NCBI RefSeq assembly: GCF_004341105.1
Contig: NZ_SLZK01000003.1
Span: forward strand, 248,001-312,000
Origin: Rhizobium sp. BK418
Lineage (GTDB): Bacteria; Pseudomonadota; Alphaproteobacteria; Rhizobiales; Rhizobiaceae
DNA length: 64,000 nt
Reading direction: 5' to 3'
The translations under genes were made by a program, and so were the position numbers. Shown here one piece after another: positions 8,864 through 17,643 of this stretch. The notes beneath the pieces are model-generated. The model saw nothing but the letters and a program-made list of their open reading frames with translations. It was not told the DNA's origin and searched no databases. Within the stretch, counting starts at the first letter, position 1. Each line of letters begins with the position of its first letter.

Positions 8864-9233
8864 TGCACCCGCTTTCGGGATGGATAGGCGGTTGTTACCG
8901 GCACACGGACTTCTCGCCGCCGCGTCGAAGGTCTTGCTTACGTCGCCAACTCGCATCCAGGAACGAGTTGGTTTCGTCCTCGTAAACGGAATAGCGAAGG
9001 CACGGTTCCGGCAACGCTGCGGCGGCCCGGCTGTGCGGCGGCGATCGCCGAATGTCCTGCCGCATGCCTGCTTCGCGCTGCCTCCGGATGTCGCCGAACC
9101 GACAAACCTTGCGAACGCGACGGCGTGCCCTAGTTTCAGCGGCATACCCTAGGTTGAGGTCGTGCAGGAATTTGCGACCGGTGCGCATGCCATTGTTCTA
9201 ACCCAACTTTTCAAATCATAAAGGGCCTCCGTC

Positions 9234-10427
9234 ATGTCGGACAAATCGAAGAACGGCATCGATCGCCGTAATTTCATGATTGCATCACTTGCAACGGTCG
9301 GCGCGTCGGCCGCCCTTGCCGCCGCCGCTGATGCCGCTGATGCCCAGGACACAGCGGCACCCGCTTCCCGTCCAGGATCAGGAACGGTCTATACCGGCGA
9401 TACTATCGAGGGAAAAAAGGTCGTCAGCGCCCTCGACGTCAATGATTTGGAGCCCGGCAAGAAGCATCTCTTGTATTTTCAGGGCGTGGAGATGCCGACC
9501 GGACAGTACTGGTACGTGTCTGTGACAGTCGCCAAGGGAGCAAAGCCAGGCAAGCGCGGCGTCCTGACCAGTGGTGTGCATGGCGACGAAATGAGCAGCA
9601 TCCACACGGTCCAGACGGTGATGAACCAGCTCGATCCGGCGCAGATGTCGGGCACGGTGATGGCGGTCACCGACGTGGCACGCCCGGCCATCGAGGGCAT
9701 GCAGCGCAGATGGCCCAATCAGGGCAGGGGCATCGACCTGATCGATATGAACCGGGAGTGGCCCGGGAACGAAAACGGACTGACTGCGCCCAGCCGGCAT
9801 GCCGGGCTTTTGTTCAACCGGCTGCTGCGGCCGAATGCCGACTTCGCGATCGACTTCCACACCGGAACAACCGGATTCGAAGTCACCGCATTCAATATTG
9901 GCGGCCTGGACGTGCCCGAGGTCAAGGCGATGGTGGAACTTTATCCCGTCGGCCAGATCTTCGACAACCATGTCTATCCCGGTGTCCTGCACAATGCGTT
10001 CATGGACGTGGGCATCCCATCCTTCACGCCGGAAATCGGCGCCGCACGCGTGCTGGACCTCGAAATGATCTCGCTGTTCGTGGAAGGCACGATGAACGTC
10101 CTCAAGCATCACGGCATTGTTGCCGGGCCGATGGGCCGGACGGGCAAGGACGTGAATGTCTTCGTCGGCAACAGTGCCTTTCCGATCCTGGCGACACAGG
10201 GCGGGATCGTCGAACATCTGGTCAAGCTCAACGACAAGGTCGAGCCCGGACAGAGGGTGGCCATCCAGCGCAACAGTTTCGGCGAGGTGGTTGCGGAATA
10301 TACGAGCGGCGTGGCCGGAGAGATTACGGGCCAGCGCAGCGATGCCATGTCCGAGCCCGGCAACCCCCTGGCATTCATCCTCTTCCACAAAGTGGCGCCG
10401 GAGGAGGGCCAATCCTATCCCGAGTGA
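9234..10427 (+). CDS. Tat-exported succinylglutamate desuccinylase/aspartoacylase-family protein
   Basis: This 397-residue protein begins with a twin-arginine signal (DRRNFMIASLATVGASAALA), predicting periplasmic export. The body matches the zinc-dependent AstE/AspA hydrolase family: SGVHGDEMSS supplies the His and Glu zinc ligands, DLNR-like DMNREWPGN follows, and DFHTGTTG supplies the third His. The family cleaves amide bonds of acyl-amino acids or related small molecules; most members are cytosolic, so export is notable. The substrate is unknown. It is convergent with the gene ending at 10450. Confidence 0.8.
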   Translation: MSDKSKNGIDRRNFMIASLATVGASAALAAAADAADAQDTAAPASRPGSGTVYTGDTIEGKKVVSALDVNDLEPGKKHLLYFQGVEMPTGQYWYVSVTVAKGAKPGKRGVLTSGVHGDEMSSIHTVQTVMNQLDPAQMSGTVMAVTDVARPAIEGMQRRWPNQGRGIDLIDMNREWPGNENGLTAPSRHAGLLFNRLLRPNADFAIDFHTGTTGFEVTAFNIGGLDVPEVKAMVELYPVGQIFDNHVYPGVLHNAFMDVGIPSFTPEIGAARVLDLEMISLFVEGTMNVLKHHGIVAGPMGRTGKDVNVFVGNSAFPILATQGGIVEHLVKLNDKVEPGQRVAIQRNSFGEVVAEYTSGVAGEITGQRSDAMSEPGNPLAFILFHKVAPEEGQSYPE

Positions 10428-10449
10428 TGCGCCATGCCTGGTCTGATGT

Positions 10450-11133
10450 TCAGCGTCCGTCGTCACCCAGCATGTGATCCGCAAGCCTGTAACAGTGGCT
10501 CGCCTGGTAGGCGTTCCGGCCACGGTTCATGTGCGTCAGGTTGAATGCCCGGATTGCCTGCAACGCACGGGGCGTGGCGAGAAATTTGTCGATCGAGGAG
10601 AAGCCGCGGACCTTGACGCCGAAAATGTCCTCGCCCCTGGGGAAGATATAGCTGACGTCTTCCGGCGCCAAGACGCAGTGCTCGAGGAAATCCTCGTCCA
10701 CCTGGCCCTCGTCGAGCGAGTGGTCGGTCGTGAAATCGGAAAGATGCACCAGGAACAATGCGCGGATATCGTCGCCATCCGCATAAAGCGAGAAGAGCTC
10801 CATCCAGCTTGCATTGACGCGAACGAGCGCCTTGCCCGGAGTGGACGGCAGACAGGAAACCGACCAGTAGTGCCGCTCGGTCCGGCGCGGGATGGGGATG
10901 CAGTCGCTCCCATAGCGCCGGAGAATCTCCAGAACCGCTTGTGCCTGCGGCCGGCGCAGCAGCTTCTCGAACCTCGCGACGTATTTGAGGCGCAGTTCCA
11001 GGGATTCCGGGCGCTCATCGGCGTCCTGCAGGATCGTCTCGCCGTGCATCCAGTCGCGCTGCTGCTTTAGATCGAGGAACCGTCGCAGACCGGCGGTGTT
11101 CCGGCGGCGCGCCGCGCTCGCGTCATCTACCAT
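10450..11133 (-). CDS. Conserved hypothetical protein
   Basis: This 227-residue soluble protein is rich in Arg and Asp with several Trp and Tyr (HYWSVSCLPSTPGKALVRVN, FLVHLSDFTTDHS). I recognise no domain. The start at 11133 (MVDDASAARRR) is preferred to 11292 because the upstream 53 codons look noncoding and GAGG stands 12 bases before it. It is the last gene before the island-type genes begin at 11390, so the left boundary of the island may lie just beyond it. Confidence 0.55.
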   Translation of the reverse strand: MVDDASAARRRNTAGLRRFLDLKQQRDWMHGETILQDADERPESLELRLKYVARFEKLLRRPQAQAVLEILRRYGSDCIPIPRRTERHYWSVSCLPSTPGKALVRVNASWMELFSLYADGDDIRALFLVHLSDFTTDHSLDEGQVDEDFLEHCVLAPEDVSYIFPRGEDIFGVKVRGFSSIDKFLATPRALQAIRAFNLTHMNRGRNAYQASHCYRLADHMLGDDGR

Positions 11134-11389
11134 GAAAGCAACCTCAGGCTCCGCTTCTGAACCGCTCCTCGCCTTGTCGCGGCGACAGAGCTTTTTTCCC
11201 TGGCCATATATCCACCATTTGCCGGCATGGGCAAAGGGCGGTGGGGCCGAAACGTCCGTGGATAAACGGTGGGCTGACACCGATCGTTGCACGCCATCGC
11301 GATCCCTTCTTTTCCGGTCTGATTTTTATTTGCCAACCGTTTGCAACTAGGTCTGACGAGGTCCGAAACATTCCAGAAGGAAACGGCCA

Positions 11390-11641
11390 ATGACATCAAG
11401 GATTCTCCGTCGTCCGGAGGTTCAGAACAGGACGGGCCTTCCCACCTCGACCCTCTACGCTGCCATTGCCGACGGGCGGTTTCCGCCGCCGGTGAAGATC
11501 GGCAAGCGGGCGGTCGGCTGGGTGGAAGGGCAGGTCGAGGCGTGGATTGCGGACTGTGTGACTGATGCCGCTCCCCCTTCTCCCCCAGGGGAGAAGGGGA
11601 CATCACTCCCTCCCGCGCGGAAGATCTCATGCCACAGATGA
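11390..11641 (+). CDS. AlpA-family DNA-binding protein
   Basis: The first 58 residues form a complete AlpA/excisionase-like helix-turn-helix: ILRRPEVQNRTGLPTSTLYA, then AIADGRFPPPVKIGKRAVGW and VEGQVEAWI. AlpA proteins regulate or help excise P4-like elements. AAGGAAA stands before the start. The last 25 codons are unusual because they read through a 26-bp palindrome at 11574-11599 and add a Pro/Gly/Lys tail. It overlaps the VapE-like gene by 13 bases, indicating one transcription unit. Confidence 0.8.
   Translation: MTSRILRRPEVQNRTGLPTSTLYAAIADGRFPPPVKIGKRAVGWVEGQVEAWIADCVTDAAPPSPPGEKGTSLPPARKISCHR
11574..11599. repeat. 12-bp-arm palindromic repeat inside the alpA-like gene
   Basis: CCCCTTCTCCCC, two bases, then GGGGAGAAGGGG: a perfect dyad of the 'ctccccttctcccc' type that is dispersed in rhizobial genomes. 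It is read in frame and encodes PSPPGEKG near the protein end. Its location inside a coding end suggests later insertion of a mobile palindromic unit. Confidence 0.65.
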
Positions 11642-12951
11642 CTGAACATGCGCCATCGCGCGACTGGCTCGCCATGCTCAAGACGAATGACAAGGGCAAT
11701 CCCCTTCCTGGCCTCACGCGCAACTGGACCGTGATGCTGGAGCACCACCCCGATACACGCGGAATGCTCGCCCTCGATGAATTCAGCGGCCGGACGATGT
11801 TGCTTCGCCGGCCGCCGTGGGAATTGCGGCAGGGCGACTGGAAGCCTCGCCCCCTCGGCAACAATGATCTCGCCGAAGCGGTGGAATGGCTGGAAGGTTT
11901 TGGCTTGACGCCAAAGGTTTCCAACATCAATCCCATCATCGACAAGGTCGCCGGCCGGCATCCCTATCATCCCGTGAAAGACTGGCTGTCGTCACTGCCG
12001 GCATGGGACGGGACGCGGCGTGTCGATACGTTCCTGACCTACTATCTCGGCGCCGAGGACACGCGGCTGAACCGTGCCTTTGCGCGCAAATGGCTCTCAG
12101 CGCTTGCCAGACGCGTCTTTGAACCAGGGTGCCAGTTCGACTACGTACTGACCCTGCAGGGCAGGCAGGGGCTCGGAAAATCGTCTTTCGGCCGGGCGCT
12201 CGTTCCGATCGAGGAATGGGTGACCGACGGCCTGACGGTGGGCGAAAGCGCGCGCGAAGTGATCGAGACCACGCGAGGGCGTTGGGTCATCGAGCTCGCG
12301 GAGCTTGCGGGCCGGTCGACCCGGGAGATCGAGACGATCAGGAAGTTCATCACGGTTCGCGTCGATACCGCGCGCGGGGCGTATCAGCAGAGGCCCGACG
12401 ACGTGCCGCGCCAGTTCGTGTTCTACGCCACGACCAACGCCGATGAGTTCCTGACCGACACGAGCGGCAACCGCCGCTGGTGGCCGGTCAGGCCCACCGC
12501 GATCGATCTCGCGGCTATCAGGGCCGACCGTGCGCAGGTCTGGGCCGAAGTCATGACGATCTGCGAGCATGAGACGCTGTGGCTGGACGACCCGGCATTG
12601 AAGGCCGATCTTGAAGCCCTGCATCACGGCGTGATGGATTTCGGCCCCACCTACGATATCATCCGCGACCTGATCCCTGACGGGGATATGATGGTGCCCT
12701 GCGCCGATGTGCGCAAGCTCCTGAGCGGCGGAAGCGAGGATGCCAGCCGCCTGCCTTCCGGCTGGCGCGCCAACCTGCAAAGGGCGCTTGTGGGGCTAGG
12801 GTTCGAACCTCAATCGGCGGTTTTCAATCGCGGGCGTGAGGCTGTGCGGGTTTATGTTCGCGGGGATGTGAGCGGCAGGCCTTGGGCGCGATGGGCTGAT
12901 GGACGCATTGCGTTTGAGCACGGCCGGCGCGGGCAGGACCGGAGCTTCTAG
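11629..12951 (+). CDS. VapE-family P-loop ATPase (satellite replication helicase-like)
   Basis: This 440-residue protein matches the virulence-associated E family. Walker A is LQGRQGLGKSSFGRAL near residue 185, followed by the family signature ETTRGRWVIELAELAGRSTR and the ATTNADEFLTDTSGNRRWWPV arginine-finger region. VapE proteins are superfamily-3-like replication ATPases of phage satellites and islands, usually beside a primase. No primase is visible here, so this is a reduced or remnant module. The start at 11629 overlaps the alpA gene; 11638 is an alternative. A repeat-rich region follows. Confidence 0.8.
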   Translation: MPQMTEHAPSRDWLAMLKTNDKGNPLPGLTRNWTVMLEHHPDTRGMLALDEFSGRTMLLRRPPWELRQGDWKPRPLGNNDLAEAVEWLEGFGLTPKVSNINPIIDKVAGRHPYHPVKDWLSSLPAWDGTRRVDTFLTYYLGAEDTRLNRAFARKWLSALARRVFEPGCQFDYVLTLQGRQGLGKSSFGRALVPIEEWVTDGLTVGESAREVIETTRGRWVIELAELAGRSTREIETIRKFITVRVDTARGAYQQRPDDVPRQFVFYATTNADEFLTDTSGNRRWWPVRPTAIDLAAIRADRAQVWAEVMTICEHETLWLDDPALKADLEALHHGVMDFGPTYDIIRDLIPDGDMMVPCADVRKLLSGGSEDASRLPSGWRANLQRALVGLGFEPQSAVFNRGREAVRVYVRGDVSGRPWARWADGRIAFEHGRRGQDRSF

Positions 12952-13321
12952 GAGGATGTGCGCGCAATATCCTCGCCGGCCTTCTGCCGGTGTTCCTTGC
13001 GAACCGACCTGCAGAATTGCTTAGGGCGCTTACGATTGCTTACACGAACTTTGTAAGCGCCTTTCCCCAGTCTTTTCAATTATTTATTGCTCTGCTTACA
13101 AGCTTACAGAGACAATGGGAAACTCAGGTGAAGAAAACGGGTCTTCCAGGGACCTTCGCTATTCTCACAAGAGTTGGAAACAGGCTGTAATTTCGTAATA
13201 TTGTAAGCGCTATCGCCAAGTACTTGATATGTTTTGTTATTGCGCTTACAAAGTTTGCGGGACAAATCGCGGCGATTACGAAATCCGGGCATCGGGCCGC
13301 CATTTCCGCGAAAGCGGTGAC
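12952..13321. repeat. Iteron-like region with six GCTTACRA repeats
   Basis: This AT-richer gap has no gene. Copies of (GC)GCTTACRA occur at 13026-13035, 13038-13047 (one base off), 13094-13101 and 13242-13251. Inverted copies TTGTAAGCGC lie at 13051-13060 and 13201-13210, and a further half-site directly follows at 13102-13108. The repeats lie just after the VapE-like replication ATPase gene, which would suit a replication origin or a regulator-binding region. The role is inferred. Confidence 0.5.
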
Positions 13322-13585
13322 TTAGTGAAGCACGGCGATGAAGGTAATCCCGGCCTCGGCTGCAGCGCGAATAATCGCCGCTCTCAATTCCTCGGGCTCA
13401 GCATTGCCCTGCACGACGTCAAGACAGATCTTGATCGCCGCAAGAAATTCCTCCCCGTCATCCGAGGGGAATTCCTTCATGAGCGCATTGGCGGCTCCAA
13501 TGGCCGTTCGCACGGACAGAAGCCTATCCGGATCGTGAAACATCAGGATCACAGGATCGAATTCGATTGGGGTGTCCCATTCCAT
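13322..13585 (-). CDS. DUF982 domain protein
   Basis: This 87-residue protein matches the DUF982 family, which is abundant in Rhizobiales: a short N-terminal strand, the region VRTAIGAANALMKEFPSDDG, then FLAAIKICLDVVQGNAEPEE and the closing ARAAF-like segment RAAIIRAAAEAGI. The function of DUF982 is unknown. It is monocistronic, facing the iteron-like region. The length fits the family. Confidence 0.75.
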   Translation of the reverse strand: MEWDTPIEFDPVILMFHDPDRLLSVRTAIGAANALMKEFPSDDGEEFLAAIKICLDVVQGNAEPEELRAAIIRAAAEAGITFIAVLH

Positions 13586-14041
13586 GACACAATACTCCCG
13601 ATGGGATGGCGTATTGTTAACTGTGCAAGAGGCGTGCCAGGGGAGGCGCTATCCAGCGGTACATTTGCTCTCGGCCCGATGTCGTGGCGTCAATCTGAAC
13701 GCGGCCGACAACGTCTTCCCCGTCACGGCCGCTGCAATCCCATGCCTTCTTCCGGCAAGATTTCACGTCATTTGTACTTCGGTTGATATTCGTGACGGAT
13801 CTTGTCCGCGGGCGCTGGAACCTAAGTCTTCATCCCGAGTTAAACGCCGGACCGTGCGGCCGGGGGACCTAATAGCCCTGACCCCACTAAAGTCGGCTGT
13901 GCGGTCCGCCTGCCATCAATCGCTCTCAGCCAGTCGTCGTCCGCCGTTCGGTTTTTGATGGTCCGGCTCCCCGCTCTCCGTTGACACTGCAGAGTACGCC
14001 ATGAATTCTATGTTTCGAGCTATTGCTGCGGGGTGAGCGTG
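13586..14041. other. Intergenic region without a supported gene
   Basis: The open frame at 13572-13958 has no domain, starts inside the DUF982 leader on the other strand and looks like a shadow. I see no RNA gene or clear repeat here. Confidence 0.4.
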
Positions 14042-14224
14042 ATGAGCAGAGTTCGGATATTTATGACCGCTGGCTTGGTTATCGGCTTGGCCATCCTGGC
14101 TTCATCATGCACGACACACCGAAGCTCAAACAGCGCCGATTTCCAATATCAGCCTGGGCATTCGAGGAACCCGGCGTGCAGCCAGGGCTTTAGACCGACC
14201 AATGCTTTATCCTGCGGGTATTGA
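14042..14224 (+). CDS. Small lipoprotein (60 aa)
   Basis: MSRVRIFMTAGLVIGLAILA is a signal peptide ending in the lipobox ASSC, followed by a short mature part (TTHRSSNSADFQYQPGHS...) ending LSCGY with two more cysteines. A GGGTGA ribosome site precedes the ATG at 14042. Short rhizobial lipoproteins of this pattern are known only as hypotheticals. It is the last gene before the transposon-like element that begins at 14362. Confidence 0.6.
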   Translation: MSRVRIFMTAGLVIGLAILASSCTTHRSSNSADFQYQPGHSRNPACSQGFRPTNALSCGY

Positions 14225-14356
14225 GCTGCGGCGTTGACAAGTTTGCGCGATGGTTTCCAGCTTATTCCAGCCCCGTCTAGCGGCGGGGTAGGAATTCGTG
14301 TGGGAAATCGGCCGCACAAATTCCACAACGTATTGTTTTTCTTTCGGAATTCAGAG

Positions 14357-14361
14357 GGAAG
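14357..14361. repeat. Left copy of the 5-bp target duplication (GGAAG)
   Basis: GGAAG directly precedes the left terminal repeat, and an identical GGAAG directly follows the right terminal repeat at 17703-17707. A 5-bp duplication at exact repeat boundaries is what Tn7-, Tn402- and Tn3-type transposition leaves. Confidence 0.6.
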
Positions 14362-14366
14362 TCTCA

Positions 14367-14497
14367 CGCTTGCCATCAACGCGAAACAATTGAGTTGTTT
14401 TTTAGAGAAATTTCGCCCGCGAGCTCCTGGTTTAGAGAAACCAGCTTGGCATCAGCCTGAAACCAAATGCCTCAGCTTGCCATCAGTGGAAAACGGG
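14367..14497 (+). repeat. Left-end repeat array of the cassette
   Basis: Three same-orientation copies: CGCTTGCCATCAACGCGAAA from 14367, AGCTTGGCATCAGCCTGAAA from 14443 and AGCTTGCCATCAGTGGAAAA from 14474. TTTAGAGAAA occurs twice between the first and second copies (14401-14410, 14431-14440). They probably bind a transposase. Confidence 0.6.
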
Positions 14498-14587
14498 TTG
14501 AACAGTCGACTCAACGGCGTCAGATATCAGCGTCCATCAGTGCGCGCACTCCGTCAAGCGTGATGACCGCTACCCGCTGCTGTCTCG

Positions 14588-14943
14588 GGAAGGAGGCGAG
14601 CAATCTCGCGACGGTATCGGCGCGGTCGCCAGGCGGCAGAGGTTTTCCACTTCCTCGATCAGGACTTCATCGACGCCGACGAAGACCTCTCGATGGCGCA
14701 GGACGACTTGAACCGGATGTCGCGAAATCTGCCGTTCCTACGGGAGGTTAGGCCGTTGTCGAAGAAATCGAATCCATACGGGATGAGATGTCGGATGAAG
14801 CGCGGGTCTTCTTCGGATGGCGGCCGTACGCGGCGAAGTGGGCGTTCCCGAATCCTGTATGGAGCGAGTTGCGGACGGCGTTCCAGGAGGGCAGGTACGA
14901 TGTCGACAGGACAGCTTCACCCTGTCCGACGTTTTGTCCATGA
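14588..14943 (+). pseudogene. Frameshifted gene remnant inside the cassette
   Basis: Two adjacent frames read like protein. From about 14650 one frame gives AEVFHFLDQDFIDADEDLSM then AQDDLNRMSRNLPFLREV. From 14755 another frame continues VVEEIESIRDEMSDEARVFF then GWRPYAAKWAFPNPVWSELR and stops at 14941-14943. Both halves have natural composition and join near 14750, consistent with a single frameshift. No start codon is convincing, so the 5' part is eroded. I do not recognise the family. Its place next to the left end would suit a decayed accessory or transposition gene. Confidence 0.4.
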
Positions 14944-15014
14944 TACCTGTGGTGAGGCGTGCAATCGCCGAACGGGCCCGCCGCTTTGCAGAGGCTATCG
15001 TTCGGAACGGCGAG

Positions 15015-15794
15015 CTAGACCCTTGCCAGAAAGGCAGTCATTCGATTGAAAGTTTGAAGCTTGAACTTTTGAGATGCCATTTCATCGAATCTAAAGACCA
15101 GGCTATCGAGCGTATAGCTTGCGCGTCGAAGCCATGCATCATCGATGACGACCCGACCCATGCTGGAAATTTCCAGAGGAACATCAACGCCCTTCGTTCT
15201 CGACATGAAGACGTCGTTCGCGATGCAATCGTTATGCGCGATCAGGTTTCGAACTTCGGATGCCACCATTGTGGTTGCGAACACCTCCTCGCTCGGGAAG
15301 ATATCGATACCGGTGCGAGAAAGAATGAATCTACGGAGTTCCGACAGAGGCTTGTATGAAAGTTCGTGTACCTTCTTCTCGACGATGTGCCACACGAGAT
15401 CCTGGTAGTTTCCGACCTCGATGATCGTCGCGACATCCACAGTGCCCTCGGACTTTAGCATCTCCGGCCGAGCGATAAAGACATCCCTCAGTATGGTCGT
15501 TAGGTAAAGGTCGAAAGACTCGATGGCTCTGGACAGCATGATCTGGTTCATGAATGCGCCATGTCGACTTGGCTCGTATCGCAGAAGTTTCAGCGCTTTG
15601 TCACCCTCGTCCTCGTCGGTGACTGGGATTCGTCGTCGGAGTTCGGCAGACGTTTTGACGAACCCGTAGTAGAAGGCAACGAACTCGCGAAGCTCCATGA
15701 TCCTGGCCATGTACGTCAGGCATGGTTCCGTAAGCTGATCCGGCGGTTGCCTGAACCCTTCGCTCGTCGAGTCGACTTCGCCACCTTCACCCAT
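15015..15794 (-). CDS. HEPN-motif protein, third gene of cassette operon
   Basis: This 259-residue protein carries the HEPN RNase motif R-x4-H in EVRNLIAHNDCIANDV (RNLIAH), preceded by helical segments (ESFDLYLTTILRDVFIARPE, VGNYQDLVWHIVEKKVHELS). HEPN domains of this type act as metal-independent RNases in toxin and abortive-infection systems. The start at 15794 lies three bases after the stop codon of the preceding gene (15797-15799), suggesting coupled translation; a shorter start is 15710. The role in defence is inferred from the motif and operon context. Confidence 0.6.
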   Translation of the reverse strand: MGEGGEVDSTSEGFRQPPDQLTEPCLTYMARIMELREFVAFYYGFVKTSAELRRRIPVTDEDEGDKALKLLRYEPSRHGAFMNQIMLSRAIESFDLYLTTILRDVFIARPEMLKSEGTVDVATIIEVGNYQDLVWHIVEKKVHELSYKPLSELRRFILSRTGIDIFPSEEVFATTMVASEVRNLIAHNDCIANDVFMSRTKGVDVPLEISSMGRVVIDDAWLRRASYTLDSLVFRFDEMASQKFKLQTFNRMTAFLARV

Positions 15795-15796
15795 TG

Positions 15797-16549
15797 TCAC
15801 ACCAGGGTGAGGACGACGTTGTTGACCAGATCGGTGATGACGTCGTCGGCCTGAGACTGTTGAATGGTCACTTGCGAAGGGTGAGCCGCCATGTTTCTCT
15901 TCTTCAACTTTTCCCGAAGAATTTCGGTGGTGTTCTTCGAGATCAACGACGCCGTCTGACAGATGTCGACGATCTCGGCCTCCTTCAGTTCCTCGAAATG
16001 CTCGATGGATGAGATCGAGATGCCGGTCTTCTTGGGGAAGCGTCGATTGATGGCGGCATTGAAGTCCGAAAGGCGGGTCCCATCGGCAAGTATCCACCGC
16101 AGAAGATGATCAAAGGCAAGATTCCAAGACATAACGATGCAGGCGCGAAACGCCTCAGCCCGGTAGCATGCGAGCGCTTCACGAAGGAATGTGCGTTCCG
16201 CAATGTCGGGTACACGGTCAGGAAGGTCGGACAGAAGTTTGCTGACCTGCACTACGGTCTGATGCGCGCCGTACTTCTTGTCCAGATCGACGCGCACGTT
16301 GCGCGGCAGCAGATATCTGCTGCGCTCCTTAAGGAGTTCCGGCGGCTTTGCTGCGGCCATGCGTGGGAGGTACACCGAAACGTCGGGTGCCGTCAGATGG
16401 AGTTGCTTGAAGCAGGCCCTGATGGATCCATTGTCGAATGATGGCAGTCCTTTATGGACATGGATGTACCATCCGAAGACCTTTATCTTGTCCTTCGGCG
16501 ATAGGGTGTCGAACCCCTCGACCTGTTGCACGAAGTCGATGAGGAGCAT
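15797..16549 (-). CDS. Second HEPN-motif protein of the operon
   Basis: This 250-residue, largely helical protein has a second R-x4-H motif in KLKKRNMAAHPSQVTI (RNMAAH) near its C-terminus, preceded by the paired helices ALACYRAEAFRACIVMSWNL and AFDHLLRWIL that resemble DUF4145-like HEPN folds. Two different HEPN proteins in one operon suggest a heteromeric RNase or an RNase with an inactive partner. Its ATG at 16549 overlaps the TGA of the upstream gene (ATGA), a sign of tight co-expression. Confidence 0.6.
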   Translation of the reverse strand: MLLIDFVQQVEGFDTLSPKDKIKVFGWYIHVHKGLPSFDNGSIRACFKQLHLTAPDVSVYLPRMAAAKPPELLKERSRYLLPRNVRVDLDKKYGAHQTVVQVSKLLSDLPDRVPDIAERTFLREALACYRAEAFRACIVMSWNLAFDHLLRWILADGTRLSDFNAAINRRFPKKTGISISSIEHFEELKEAEIVDICQTASLISKNTTEILREKLKKRNMAAHPSQVTIQQSQADDVITDLVNNVVLTLV

Positions 16550-17160
16550 CAGTCTCCGCCCGAAAGCAGCGTCTCCACCTCGGCGATGCCGAGGTGATTG
16601 ATAGCGTAGTGCCCTTTCTCGGGCGTGGTCATGTACTTAGCGGCCTTGAGGTCTCGTAGGGTCTGTGAAAAATCCGGAATGTTGACAGACCATTTGAGTG
16701 TCCTGAACCCGGTGTAAATGTGAGCCGCAGTCACTGCATCGATCGAGCGGTGTTCCTTAAACCACGCAGCAATCAGGAGATAGCGCTTAAAGTTGCTTTT
16801 GGGGTTAGTACCCTGCACATAACTTGCGAGCGAAACGTCCGACGTCATGTCGAGATCAAGAACGTCTGGAGCGGGCTTGGCGGCGCGCTGCACTTTGGGC
16901 CGCGGTGCTCGTACGGGCGCCTCGATCTCCACGACCTCGGCTTCTTCCACGTCGTCGTCCGCATCCATCTCAGCCTCTCTGGCGACCGCCTTCACGCTTG
17001 GACCAGAAATGCGCTGGGTAGTGGCGGGAGCGGACGTCTTCAGGGCGTTTTGAATCGCCTGGGTGATCTGCCCGATGTCTCCGTCGGCGATCTCCGCTTC
17101 GACCATTACGAAGCGTATCTTAGAGCTGCCGCCGGTCTTTCCTGTCGTGCTCTTGGCCAT
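16549..17160 (-). CDS. First gene of HEPN operon, acidic linker plus winged-helix-like C-terminus
   Basis: This 203-residue protein has three parts: an N-terminal basic tail and strand (MAKSTTGKTGGSSKIRFVMV, then EAEIADGDIGQITQAIQNAL), a disordered acidic/Pro-Ala linker around residues 50-100, and a C-terminal part (SNFKRYLLIAAWFKEHRSID, AAHIYTGFRTLKW) that looks like a winged helix. It could bind nucleic acid or sense a signal for the two downstream HEPN proteins. I do not recognise a named family. It overlaps the next gene by ATGA. Confidence 0.55.
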   Translation of the reverse strand: MAKSTTGKTGGSSKIRFVMVEAEIADGDIGQITQAIQNALKTSAPATTQRISGPSVKAVAREAEMDADDDVEEAEVVEIEAPVRAPRPKVQRAAKPAPDVLDLDMTSDVSLASYVQGTNPKSNFKRYLLIAAWFKEHRSIDAVTAAHIYTGFRTLKWSVNIPDFSQTLRDLKAAKYMTTPEKGHYAINHLGIAEVETLLSGGD

Positions 17161-17643
17161 GCAATTCCCGCTAGATTAATTGAGGCGAATCACTGCAACC
17201 AAGTTATCTGGTTCTGCCCGATTCAGAGCATCTCGAATCCTTTGGTTTTCGACATATTCCACAGGATTCAACGCACACTCCGAGATGTTTTAGGGCGCTC
17301 GGCTGTGTTTGGCTTACAGCAGGCCTGCATTCGGACGAAGGAATCTCGTCTAGCTCTACTTTTACATCGTGATTCTTCGCCTACACTTTGCCCTCGTCCT
17401 CAGAACCTCAGAAGGACTTGGGCGGTCTATGCGACGCCGCCGAAGTATAAACTTCAGAGCCATGCATGAGCGACATGGCCGTAACGTCGTTTTCAAGGAT
17501 TGCGTCGCATTTGGCATGCAAAATATCAAAGCGAGACCCGGAGTCGCCAGATCAACGCGAATCCATTAACCGGTTGATTATAAACGATATTAGAGAAGAC
17601 GCTGATTTCAGCCCGGTTCGATGTCGCGTGGCCGTTTTACGCT

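Noticed and set aside
12795..12815. GGTTCGAACC-like string resembling a tRNA T-arm within the VapE gene
   Set aside because: No acceptor or anticodon arm pairs around it, and it is well-placed coding sequence (GLGFEPQ).
13572..13958. 128-codon plus-strand frame downstream of the DUF982 gene
   Set aside because: No domain, no ribosome site, composition of out-of-frame sequence.
16720..17469. 249-codon frame antisense to the first HEPN-operon gene
   Set aside because: Mostly opposite a well-supported gene and poor in natural composition; treated as a shadow.
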